Below, one piece after another: positions 42,487 to 51,021 of a stretch of DNA of 64,000 nt. Both the position numbers and the translations under genes were made by a program. Below the pieces are notes generated by a model. It had not been told where the DNA came from and did not search any database. It saw nothing but the letters and a program-made list of their open reading frames with translations. The first letter of the stretch is position 1; each line of letters begins with the position of its first letter. The DNA comes from Deltaproteobacteria bacterium (lineage in GTDB: Bacteria > Desulfobacterota > Desulfobacteria > Desulfobacterales > Desulfatirhabdiaceae), in the NCBI GenBank assembly GCA_016219185.1, contig JACRBZ010000097.1:1-64000 (forward strand), given 5' to 3'.

Positions 42487-45408
42487 CTAATTGACTACAC
42501 GTACCTGAACAAAATCATAATAAAGCGGTAAATCTAAAAGTCCATTGGGACTGGTATCCACACCGAAATAGAATTCGTAATCACCGGCAGGCAGTGATCC
42601 TTCGAAAATATTTAACGGAGACAAATCGAATAATGGATATTGAACCAACGGGGTGGTTTCCGGGTGCCACCCCGAAAAAGTAAAACTATAAAAACCCAAT
42701 GGAGTGCTTGCGACAAGCCACCAGTCAGCGAGCATTGCATTTTGATCCCCTGATGCAAGGCTGACGGCAATGGATACAGAAGTTCCGGATGACACAGTAA
42801 TCTGTCCATCCTGCCCATTGACTTTTATGTCCGGTGTGCAGATAGCCTGTCCACCCCGAACAGTGCGGACATAGAAGCTGTCGGTCTTATTGTTTTCGGT
42901 GTCATCGCCGGTGTAGAAGTACACCTCCCACGAGTCGTTCGTATTTTGATTGGAGGTTGTAGCGGACCAATAAGAGGACTGAAACGTATTCGGAAAGTAT
43001 GTGGTATCGATCGCCGGTGCATAGCGATTGTAATCGACCAGATTTTGTAATTCTTTTTTGGATGGCAACCGCCAATCCGTATAGCCTGCCAAAGACAGAT
43101 TTTCGCAGTAGGATAACGCCTGCTCCCATGTCATTTTATTATCAGATGTATTTTGCTGCCACATCAGGCCGGTAGATGTATCTGTAACCGTGCCGTTGCC
43201 GTTGTTCACATAGACGGACTGCGACTGTTCACCACGAACGGCGCGAACATAGCCGGTGTTGATCTTATAGCCGGAGTCGTCGATGTTGCCGTTGTAGAAG
43301 GACTCGTGCCACGCAATTTCCGGATAATAGGCATAGGTGGTTGCGGACCAATAATAGGACGCTTGGGTATTTGGGAAATAAGTGATATCGATGGTCGGAC
43401 CCGGCTTTGGAATATTGTAATTGACAATATAGGCCAGCTCTTTGATGGATGGCAACCGCCAGTCGCTGTAGCCGCCAAAGTGTGCATTGTTCAGGGCATC
43501 GATGAAATCCTTGGTATCCGTGCCGTCACCCGGAATACCTGGATAGGGTTCGGTTGGGTCATACCAGGTGTAAGTGTTGTCTGCATCATGAGGATCATTG
43601 TAGTTTTTGATCCCATCCATGTTGGTTTTCATCTCCCATATCAGGCCGGTGACATTGTCCTTTACCATAACCCATGAGGGGGCAGAATCCGGCAGGACAT
43701 TGCCGCTGTCATCCAGCTTGGTGTAGGACATCGGATTGATGGTGTAGTTGGCGTCCTGGCCGTAGAGTGCCTGGCCTGGAGAGGGGCAGGTGATCTCACT
43801 GCCGGAGGAATCGTAGCATTTGGTTTGACCGGTATCCGGGATAGGCCTTTTCGGTGACGGGGTAGTTGTCGGGGCCTGGGTTACTGTCACATCCACAGGG
43901 CTGCCCGTTGCGCTACCGGCGGTGATACTTATGGTAGCTGTGCGGCTCGATGCTGAGGCATTGGTGGAATAATTGCATGTGATGGTTCCGGAATTGCTGC
44001 CGCTGGCCCCCGATGTGATAGAAAGCCAACTGTCACCGGATCTCACTGCGGCTGTCCAGGGCATGGTTCCGGTTCCTGAATTGGAAACGTTGAAAGAGGT
44101 CGTACCGGCATCTTTAGCGACATCCCGGCTTCCAGGGGACACGGATAGAACAGGTTGTGTGTTTTTGGCCTGGGTTACCGTTACGTCCACGGGGCTGCCC
44201 ATTGCGCCGTTGGCGGTTATGCGTATGGTAGCCATACGGCTTGAGATTGCGGTGTTGGCGGAATAACTGCATGTGATGGTTCCGGAATTGCTGCCGCTGG
44301 CCCCCGATGTGATCGAAAGCCAACTGCTGCCTGAAATAACTGCCGCAGTCCAGGGCATGATTCCAGTTCCGGTGTTTGAAACGCTGAAAGAGGTCGTCCC
44401 GGCATCTTTTGCCACATCCCGTGTAGTCGGTGCCACGCTAACCACTCTGGTAACGGGTCTCAAATCGATGGAATAGGAATAAACACCGGATTCATCGCTC
44501 AGTCCGCTGCTGTTGGCACTGATAAAACGATATTTGTACATGACAATCCCGTCAGTCGTGCCGGCAAGATCGGCTGACAGGGATGTGCCGCTGCCACTGA
44601 TATCAAAGTCAGTTGGGCTGGGAATTCTCGGGTCGGCGGGTGGATTATTGACATCACCGGATGAGGTAAACGTGCCATAGATGTTGGTTGCTTTGGAGCT
44701 TGTGGCCGTAATGGTCTGCGTGGTTCCGCTGGTCCAGACCGTATTGTTTGCCGGCGTGACTTCCGGCTTTCCGGGTCTGGCGTTTGGCTCCAGGTATTCC
44801 GTGACACCTTCAACATCTGTTGCCCAGTTAATGGATCCATCGGGGTTAGATCCGGAATGGTCATACCAGTTGTTATACGCGTCGGCATTTACCGTAAAAG
44901 AAACCGCGTTATAATACGTTGTCTCTAAATTTATCTTCTGATCAACCTTTACATAAAGCCATCCGCCACGTGCCGCCGACAAATAGGGCGCGGCAAACCC
45001 ATCGGATAAAATTGCCAGCCGTCCATTATTAAGCTGTCCGGGATAATACTGATCCGCGGCTTCCAGAGATGAAAGTGTATAGGATGATGACGGTGCTATT
45101 TGTCCAAAAGCACTTGTAGGCGGAGTCTCATGATGCGCAATAACGCTCTGGCCATTCCATTCAAGTATTTCAAGCGTGATTAAAACAGCTCCTGGCGGAA
45201 CAAATACTCGAAAGTATTGAATATATTTAGGTTGATACGTATTGTTGATAACGACATTTCCATGTGAATCCCCCTGACCTGCCCTTCCATAATCCTTATT
45301 TGGTATTGATGTGTAAATCGTGGGATTGGCAGCACTGGCGATCCCTGCTATGGACAAATACATCAGTATAAATGGCATAAACAGCCAAAATTTTGTCCAT
45401 GTTTTCAT
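42487..45408 (-). CDS. Large secreted protein with two BACON and two DUF1566 domains
   Basis: 973 residues from MKTWTKFWLF, with GGAGG upstream. A signal peptide ends near IASAANP. An N-terminal beta-rich region resembles no family I know. Two BACON-like immunoglobulin-type domains (about 325-515) are tandem copies with a 294-bp period. Two DUF1566/Lcl domains (about 560-850) follow, each with a DWRLPS(I/K)KEL motif and an SYYWSATT-like segment, a fold related to C-type lectins. A final beta domain ends the protein. It probably acts at the cell surface as an adhesin or ligand binder (inference). It lies beside the integrase scar. Confidence 0.8.
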   Translation of the reverse strand: MKTWTKFWLFMPFILMYLSIAGIASAANPTIYTSIPNKDYGRAGQGDSHGNVVINNTYQPKYIQYFRVFVPPGAVLITLEILEWNGQSVIAHHETPPTSAFGQIAPSSSYTLSSLEAADQYYPGQLNNGRLAILSDGFAAPYLSAARGGWLYVKVDQKINLETTYYNAVSFTVNADAYNNWYDHSGSNPDGSINWATDVEGVTEYLEPNARPGKPEVTPANNTVWTSGTTQTITATSSKATNIYGTFTSSGDVNNPPADPRIPSPTDFDISGSGTSLSADLAGTTDGIVMYKYRFISANSSGLSDESGVYSYSIDLRPVTRVVSVAPTTRDVAKDAGTTSFSVSNTGTGIMPWTAAVISGSSWLSITSGASGSNSGTITCSYSANTAISSRMATIRITANGAMGSPVDVTVTQAKNTQPVLSVSPGSRDVAKDAGTTSFNVSNSGTGTMPWTAAVRSGDSWLSITSGASGSNSGTITCNYSTNASASSRTATISITAGSATGSPVDVTVTQAPTTTPSPKRPIPDTGQTKCYDSSGSEITCPSPGQALYGQDANYTINPMSYTKLDDSGNVLPDSAPSWVMVKDNVTGLIWEMKTNMDGIKNYNDPHDADNTYTWYDPTEPYPGIPGDGTDTKDFIDALNNAHFGGYSDWRLPSIKELAYIVNYNIPKPGPTIDITYFPNTQASYYWSATTYAYYPEIAWHESFYNGNIDDSGYKINTGYVRAVRGEQSQSVYVNNGNGTVTDTSTGLMWQQNTSDNKMTWEQALSYCENLSLAGYTDWRLPSKKELQNLVDYNRYAPAIDTTYFPNTFQSSYWSATTSNQNTNDSWEVYFYTGDDTENNKTDSFYVRTVRGGQAICTPDIKVNGQDGQITVSSGTSVSIAVSLASGDQNAMLADWWLVASTPLGFYSFTFSGWHPETTPLVQYPLFDLSPLNIFEGSLPAGDYEFYFGVDTSPNGLLDLPLYYDFVQVRVVN

Positions 45409-45469
45409 GCCGAACCTCCAAATCAAAACGATATATTATCTTTTTATTTCCGCGTGAATGAGAATAATT

Positions 45470-46741
45470 TTAATGCACGTCTATGGCCACCATGGCCATA
45501 TCGTCGGCCTGGGGCGCGCCGTCCTGGAATTGTGCAATGGTTTCAAATATCGTTTCGCAGAATTCCTGTGCCGAAAACAGTCCGTGAGGGCGCATCGATT
45601 CCCGCAAACGTTTCCTCCCGAACCTTTCATCATCGGGATTTACGGCGTCCGTTGCTCCGTCGGTGTAAAGCACGATCCGGCTTCCGGGTGGCAGGGTAAT
45701 GCATCGCTCTTCCAGAAGAACATCGTCAAACAACCCCAGCGCCTGACCGTGATCATTGCCCGGAAAAATCTCGGTTCCGTCGTTTCGAAAGAAGAAGGGG
45801 AGTTCGTGTCCGGCGCGCACAAAGGTGAACCGGCGGCTTCGGCAGTCCAGCACGCCGTAAATGACAGTGATAAAAAGCCCGGCGGTGTTCATGTCTAGCA
45901 GATGGCGGTTGACCTCTCGAAGCACCTCGGCCGGCGGTGCCATGCGCGAGGCTTCGGCGCGCAGCAGGCCGCGCGCAAGTGCCATGAAAATTGCTGCCGG
46001 AACGCCCTTGTCGGAGACATCGCCGATTACAACGCCGAGACAATTTTCATTCAAAGCGATCAGGTCGTATAGATCGCCTCCCACGGCCCGCGCAGGGCGT
46101 GTCAATACACCCAGGTCGATTCCGGGAATTGCCGGAAGGGTCTGCGGCAGGATACTTTCCTGAACTTCACGGGCTACCTGAAGCTCGATCTCAAGTCTTT
46201 CTTTTTCAATGATCTGCACCTGCGCTGCCTGGAGTTCGGCATAAGCTGAAGCCAATTCGGCATAGGCCTCGGCCAACTCGTGATTTTTTTCCTGCAGGCC
46301 ATGAATGATCGCATTATCGGTGTTACGAAGGCGCAGGCTTAATTGGCGGGTGACTTCAAAAGCCAGTTCCGGCTGGCGGTGAAGCAGGACACGAAAGGAG
46401 TCATGATTCATCTTCAGCAGGGTGGTCGGAGTTCTTGCGCGCACCGTTGCCGAGCGGCGTCCTTCCAGGTCGAACATGCTCATTTCCCCCAGAAAATTCC
46501 CGGGCCCCCAGTCTTTCAGCAGTCTTTCTTCCGTTGAGCCGAAAGCTTTGATGATTTCCAGATTCCCTTCAACGATGATATAGAAGCAGTCACCGGGATC
46601 GTTTTCGTAAAACAGAACCCGGCCCGCGTCAAGCCGGATGGATTCCAGGCTTCGGGCCAGTTCCGGCAGGGCGTTTTCTTCAACAGAGTCAAAGAGGGAA
46701 ATCCGGCGTAACCCGGATGAAATATCCTGTTCGATGCTCAT
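45470..46741 (-). CDS. cNMP-binding domain / PP2C-type phosphatase
   Basis: 423 residues. A cyclic-nucleotide-binding domain (about 10-130: ENDPGDCFYIIVEGNLEI, FLGEMSMFDLEGRRSATVRA) leads through a coiled coil (about 140-190, AELASAYAELQAAQ) into a SpoIIE/RsbU-type PP2C domain (about 210-423: VGGDLYDLIAL, VIGDVSDKGVPA, LYTDGATDA). It would dephosphorylate a Ser/Thr-phosphorylated STAS protein on binding a nucleotide or another ligand. No STAS or kinase gene is adjacent; the nearest STAS gene is at 20530. Third gene of a run with gspE-like and HDOD genes. Confidence 0.87.
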   Translation of the reverse strand: MSIEQDISSGLRRISLFDSVEENALPELARSLESIRLDAGRVLFYENDPGDCFYIIVEGNLEIIKAFGSTEERLLKDWGPGNFLGEMSMFDLEGRRSATVRARTPTTLLKMNHDSFRVLLHRQPELAFEVTRQLSLRLRNTDNAIIHGLQEKNHELAEAYAELASAYAELQAAQVQIIEKERLEIELQVAREVQESILPQTLPAIPGIDLGVLTRPARAVGGDLYDLIALNENCLGVVIGDVSDKGVPAAIFMALARGLLRAEASRMAPPAEVLREVNRHLLDMNTAGLFITVIYGVLDCRSRRFTFVRAGHELPFFFRNDGTEIFPGNDHGQALGLFDDVLLEERCITLPPGSRIVLYTDGATDAVNPDDERFGRKRLRESMRPHGLFSAQEFCETIFETIAQFQDGAPQADDMAMVAIDVH

Positions 46742-46766
46742 AGTTCTCCTGCTGTTTCAACCGCTG

Positions 46767-47615
46767 TCATTCCTGGCTGGCTAATGCAAGCGAATCCTCC
46801 ATCTGGATCTCCAGTCGCGCCAGAAAAATATCGTTCAGCCCCAGTAGATTGGCTTCGGGCGTGGTTTCGAGCGAAAGCTCGGGGTAGGGATTCAGACCGA
46901 TTTCCATCTTGCTGCAGGCCTTGTCGGCCATCCGTACCAGGATCAGAAGGGTGTCGCCTGCATTAATCTCGGCATCGTGATGGGCGCGAATGACATGGCA
47001 ATATGCATCCGGTAAGTGCCAGCTTTTGCTCAACTGATAGCCCTGTTCGGCGTGCAGGTTGCTTAGAACCTCAAACACAAAGGTTTCGGACGGCAGCACG
47101 CTGACGGTCTTCGAGCATTTGATGACTTCGATGACTTTTAAGATCAGCAATTTACCGATATCGTGCAACAGGCCGGCGGTGAATGCCTCCGTGGCAAGGG
47201 CGTTGTATTTAAGCTGACGCGCCAGCCACTGGGCGCCGATGGCGCAGATCACCGAATGCTGCCAAAGTTTTTTCATCAATCCCGACACGAAAGGATCTCG
47301 GGAGCGAAAGTTGGCCTGCTGAGCGGAAAGGCTGACGATGTTGGCCACCTCGTTGGTTCCCAAACGGATGATTGCCTCCCGGATCGTGTTGACCTTGTTC
47401 AGCCCCCTGAAAAAAGCCGAATTGGCCGTTCGAAGCACCTGGGTGGTGAGGGCCTGGTCACTGCAGATGATCTTTTCGATGCGTCGCACGTCGGGATCTT
47501 CCTTGGCGACTTCCTGCTGAACGCGCATTCCGGTCTGATTGAATACCGGCAGCACGACCTTATCGCTCTTCAGGTAGGCCTGGACTATGTCGAGAAAAGA
47601 GTTGCTCGGTTTCAC
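46767..47615 (-). CDS. HDOD-domain protein
   Basis: 282 residues. The HDOD domain (about 20-215) carries VLPVFNQTGMRVQQEVAKED, the conserved LLHDIGKLL and HAEQGYQL. HDOD resembles HD phosphohydrolases but lacks their metal site and serves as a signalling platform. It starts 3 bp after the gspE-like stop, pointing to one transcript. A link to type IV pilus or secretion control is inference. Confidence 0.87.
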   Translation of the reverse strand: MKPSNSFLDIVQAYLKSDKVVLPVFNQTGMRVQQEVAKEDPDVRRIEKIICSDQALTTQVLRTANSAFFRGLNKVNTIREAIIRLGTNEVANIVSLSAQQANFRSRDPFVSGLMKKLWQHSVICAIGAQWLARQLKYNALATEAFTAGLLHDIGKLLILKVIEVIKCSKTVSVLPSETFVFEVLSNLHAEQGYQLSKSWHLPDAYCHVIRAHHDAEINAGDTLLILVRMADKACSKMEIGLNPYPELSLETTPEANLLGLNDIFLARLEIQMEDSLALASQE

Positions 47616-47618
47616 AAT

Positions 47619-49550
47619 CTAATTCCCCAGCAGTCGACGGATTTCATACAGCGGTCTCGGTTTTATCAGTCTTGGAAGGCAGCGCAGCACCTCATCCACG
47701 GTGGTGACGCCGTCGGCCGCCTTAAGGATGCCATCTTCCAGCAGGGTTACCAGTCCCGTGGACTCGATACTGATCTTGCGGATCTGATGGCCGGCCTTGT
47801 GGTCGAGGAGTCCGTCCCGCACATCTTCGTTGAGAATCAGTATTTCATAAATTGCGATCCGTCCCTTGTAGCCCGTATGACGGCAATCCGTACAGCCCCG
47901 GCCTTTGCGGAAGGCTGATCCGGCAAGGTCTTGCGGTGTGTAGCCCAGGCGCAGCAGATCGGCCGTGGTCGGCTGATAGGGCGCGGCGCATACATTGCAA
48001 ACCCGGCGCAGGAGGCGCTGGGCCGCAACACAGAGCACCGTCGATGAAATGAGAAAAGCGTCGATGTCCATATTCAGCAGCCGGATCAGTCCGCCGATGC
48101 TATCCTCGGTGTGAAAGGTGGTCAAGACCTTGTGCCCGGTGAGCGCTGCCTGAACCGCAACCTCGGCCGAGTATGTATCGCGGATTTCGCCGATGACCAC
48201 GACATCCGGGTCCTGGCGTACGATATGTCGCAAGGTCTCCTCGAAAGTCAGATTGATCCCCGGGTTGATGGAGCATTGCGCGATGCCTTCGACGATATAT
48301 TCCACCGGCTCTTCGGCCGTGATAATGCTGGTCTCGGGGTTGTTGAGATAATTGATGCAGCTATATACCGTTGTGGTCTTTCCGGAGCCGGTGGGACCCG
48401 TCACGATCAGAACGCCGCTGGGCGTATCCAGGGCATCTGTTCGAAAGCGTTCCAGCATGCGGGGTTGCATGCCCAGGTCTTCGATCTTGAGCATTTCATT
48501 CTGGCGGTTCAGAAGACGCATGACGATCTTTTCGCCGTGGATCGTGACGTAGAAGGAGACCCGCAAATCCATTTCGCGGCCTTCATGATTAAAGATGATC
48601 CGTCCGCCCTGATGACGCCGCTTTTCGGCGATGTTGGCCCCGCAGAGAATCTTGATGCGGCTGGTTATTGCAGGGATGAGCCGAACCGGGAAATCCTTGT
48701 GATGAACCAGCACGCCATCCATGCGGAATCGAATTCGCAGCCGGTCGCGCATGGGTTCGATATGGATATCGCTGACATTCTTCTCCGTGATAGCCGACAG
48801 AATCAAGTCATCCACAATGGCCACCGCGGACGCTTCCCCCGGAACAGCCGCGGACTGCCGGGATGTGCCGGTGGTGTTGTGCTGCTCCAAAGTGGCCAGA
48901 ATGGATTTTTTGCTGGAAATGGCTGCAATGATATCGCTCTGGAAGGCCTCGCGGGCCTTGTCCAGATCGCGGCGGTCCAGCGGATCTGCAAAAGCGACGA
49001 GCACTGCATTGCCGTCCCTGCGGATGGGGACGAAATTGTGGGTCCAGCACACCTGGATCGGCACGCGGATCAGCAGACTTCGATCGATTTCGGCAAACTC
49101 GGGATCCATTTGAGGAAACCCCAGTTGCATGGACAGCACCTCGATCATTTTGCGTTCATCGATAAAATGATGTGCCACGAGCACTTCACCGAGTTTGCGT
49201 TTGGGCGTTTCCGTTGATTGGATGGCCAGACCCGCCTCCAGATCAGCCGGTTTGATGAGGCCTAGCTCCACCAGCAGGCTGCCGATGCGGATGGACGCCA
49301 GATGAGTCCGCACGGTTTTTTGTATTTGCGCGTCGCTGATGTATTTGAGTTCTTTAAGAACCACAAGAAGCGGTTCGGGTGTTTTGAGTTTGGCGTGGAT
49401 CCGTAAAGCATACAAAAGCTGCTTCTGCGTGAGGAGACTGTCGAGCAGCAGCATTTTAACCACCTGGCCATATTCCGGGTGCGGATGATCCGGCAACTTT
49501 TCAATCAGGGCGGGTTTTCCGGGGTCATTGTTCGGCATGACGGTGTTCAC
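47619..49550 (-). CDS. GspE/PilB-type secretion ATPase
   Basis: 643 residues. Two N-terminal MshEN/T2SSE_N-type domains (about 30-220) precede the ATPase core with Walker A GPTGSGKTTT, Asp box ITAEEPVEY, Walker B DVVVIGEIRD and His box LTTFHTED. A tetracysteine zinc motif (CNVC and CTDC) is typical of GspE. MshEN domains in other proteins bind c-di-GMP, and a GGDEF protein gene diverges 350 bp upstream. No other secretion genes are near, so it is an orphan motor that may serve pili or a distant type II system. Confidence 0.87.
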   Translation of the reverse strand: MNTVMPNNDPGKPALIEKLPDHPHPEYGQVVKMLLLDSLLTQKQLLYALRIHAKLKTPEPLLVVLKELKYISDAQIQKTVRTHLASIRIGSLLVELGLIKPADLEAGLAIQSTETPKRKLGEVLVAHHFIDERKMIEVLSMQLGFPQMDPEFAEIDRSLLIRVPIQVCWTHNFVPIRRDGNAVLVAFADPLDRRDLDKAREAFQSDIIAAISSKKSILATLEQHNTTGTSRQSAAVPGEASAVAIVDDLILSAITEKNVSDIHIEPMRDRLRIRFRMDGVLVHHKDFPVRLIPAITSRIKILCGANIAEKRRHQGGRIIFNHEGREMDLRVSFYVTIHGEKIVMRLLNRQNEMLKIEDLGMQPRMLERFRTDALDTPSGVLIVTGPTGSGKTTTVYSCINYLNNPETSIITAEEPVEYIVEGIAQCSINPGINLTFEETLRHIVRQDPDVVVIGEIRDTYSAEVAVQAALTGHKVLTTFHTEDSIGGLIRLLNMDIDAFLISSTVLCVAAQRLLRRVCNVCAAPYQPTTADLLRLGYTPQDLAGSAFRKGRGCTDCRHTGYKGRIAIYEILILNEDVRDGLLDHKAGHQIRKISIESTGLVTLLEDGILKAADGVTTVDEVLRCLPRLIKPRPLYEIRRLLGN

Positions 49551-49901
49551 TGAGAAAATCTGTATTCAGAGGGATGTCGGCTGTGAAAACGGGGACAGGG
49601 CATGGTGTTCATGATGCTTATTAACCATAACCCATGAAAGATGTCAAGGCGTTCATTTGGCATGAATGAATCTGAATGAATCCGGATTATTCCGCGGATT
49701 TCCGGGGTGAATCAACCCGGCAGCCGAGGAAATTCTTGATTAACGCCCGGCAAATACGGTAGAACACCACCACGAATATCCGGATGGCCGGTGTCGTGAA
49801 ATTTTCAAATAGAATAAATGAACGCCTAAACGATTGTAACGGGGCATGCATGGGCCGCCTCGGTTCCCCGCGGTTATGGGGACAGGGAGAACTTTTGTGT
49901 C
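49551..49901. other. Divergent intergenic region
   Basis: 350 bp between the gspE-like gene and the diguanylate cyclase. Apart from the promoter-like boxes noted at 49620-49647 I see no gene or strong hairpin. Confidence 0.4.
49620..49647 (-). promoter_or_regulatory. Possible promoter of the gspE-like operon
   Basis: On the minus strand TTGACA (49642-49647), a 16-bp spacer and GTTAAT (49620-49625), about 70 bp before the start at 49550. The -35 box is perfect, the -10 box weaker. Confidence 0.4.
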
Positions 49902-50999
49902 ATGAAGCTGTTTAAACGTAAAACGTCGTCTGAAATCGACCCGGAATCCTTGAACCGACTTCTGGATGAATGCCGTGAACGCGTTCAGGTTCTGCAGCAA
50001 GTTTCCGGTTCGCTGATTTTTTTCCTCAGGGAATTTGCGATGGATATTGCTGAAATTGAAACAGATGACTTTAAAAACCGGTTGGATCAGATTGCGGAAA
50101 ATTTTCAGCAAGACCGGCCGGTTTATGATCTGAAAGGTGCATTTTCAGATCATAAACTCTTCATTTTGAATTTTATCGGCCGACAGAAAGATCATATCCG
50201 GGAAAAAGAAGCCGAACTCATGAACATCATCGAGTTGTTGCGTAACGGCATGACCGCCATGATGGGTGATACCCGGGATTTCAATGCGAAAATTTATGAC
50301 CAGAACGTCAGGATGGAGGCCATCACCCAGCTCGATGATATCCGGAAAATCAAGGAATCCTTGAAAACCGAAGTCCATCAGATGAAGCAAATCATTCAGG
50401 AAAAGCAGGCCAGCGATTCCAGACGGATCGAATCCCTGTCAAAAGAGGTGACGGTGCTGCGCTCCAGTCTTGAAGAGGTCAAGGACGCCTCGATGGTGGA
50501 TGCCATGACCGGCGCGTATAACCGCATGACATTTGATGCGCGCATGCAGTGGGTGATCCAGCGCAGTGAAATCGTCTGGAATCCGACTTCCCTGATGATG
50601 TGCGATCTGGACAATTTTAAACAGATCAACGATACATACGGCCATATCGTGGGAGATCGGGTCCTGAAATGCTTTGTCCAGGAATGTAAAACCATGTTTC
50701 GTAGCGATGATTTTGTGGCCCGATACGGCGGAGAAGAGTTTGCGATTCTTCTGCCGGGCATCGGTCTTCGAAAATCCCTGAAACGGGCCCGGTCTTTTTG
50801 TAAACTGCTGGCCGCCAAGCAGTTCCTCATTGATCCTTCGCAGCCGGATGAACGGATCTGTTTTACGGTCAGTATCGGTGTCAGCGAGCTTCGAAAAGGG
50901 GACTCCGCCAATGCATTTGTCGATCGCGCGGACAAAGCCCTGTACACAGCAAAGCGGACCGGAAAAAGCAAGGCTGTCAGTGAAAAAGAAGTCCGATGA
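49902..50999 (+). CDS. Diguanylate cyclase (GGDEF)
   Basis: 365 residues. The N-terminal 190 residues are mostly helical with no membrane segment, ending in a coiled coil (KQIIQEKQASDSRRIESLSK). The GGDEF domain (about 198-360) has an active GGEEF (276-280) and the product-inhibition I-site RSDD (267-270), so it should make c-di-GMP with feedback. The domain organisation resembles other soluble cyclases that carry a DUF-type helical sensor. It diverges from the gspE-like operon. Confidence 0.9.
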   Translation: MKLFKRKTSSEIDPESLNRLLDECRERVQVLQQVSGSLIFFLREFAMDIAEIETDDFKNRLDQIAENFQQDRPVYDLKGAFSDHKLFILNFIGRQKDHIREKEAELMNIIELLRNGMTAMMGDTRDFNAKIYDQNVRMEAITQLDDIRKIKESLKTEVHQMKQIIQEKQASDSRRIESLSKEVTVLRSSLEEVKDASMVDAMTGAYNRMTFDARMQWVIQRSEIVWNPTSLMMCDLDNFKQINDTYGHIVGDRVLKCFVQECKTMFRSDDFVARYGGEEFAILLPGIGLRKSLKRARSFCKLLAAKQFLIDPSQPDERICFTVSIGVSELRKGDSANAFVDRADKALYTAKRTGKSKAVSEKEVR

Positions 51000-51021
51000 G
51001 TAACTCTTCTGAGGCCTGGCG

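Noticed and set aside
42487..45408. Diversity-generating retroelement target, as DUF1566 has a C-type-lectin-like fold
   Set aside because: No reverse transcriptase, template repeat or accessory gene is visible anywhere in the window.
41857..45408. Complete genomic island between tRNA-Glu and a downstream repeat of its 3' end
   Set aside because: I could not find a second copy of the tRNA 3' end in the window, so the island boundary remains open.
48111..49217. Long open frame (368 codons) on the plus strand
   Set aside because: It is antisense to the gspE-like gene, whose ATPase motifs are unmistakable.
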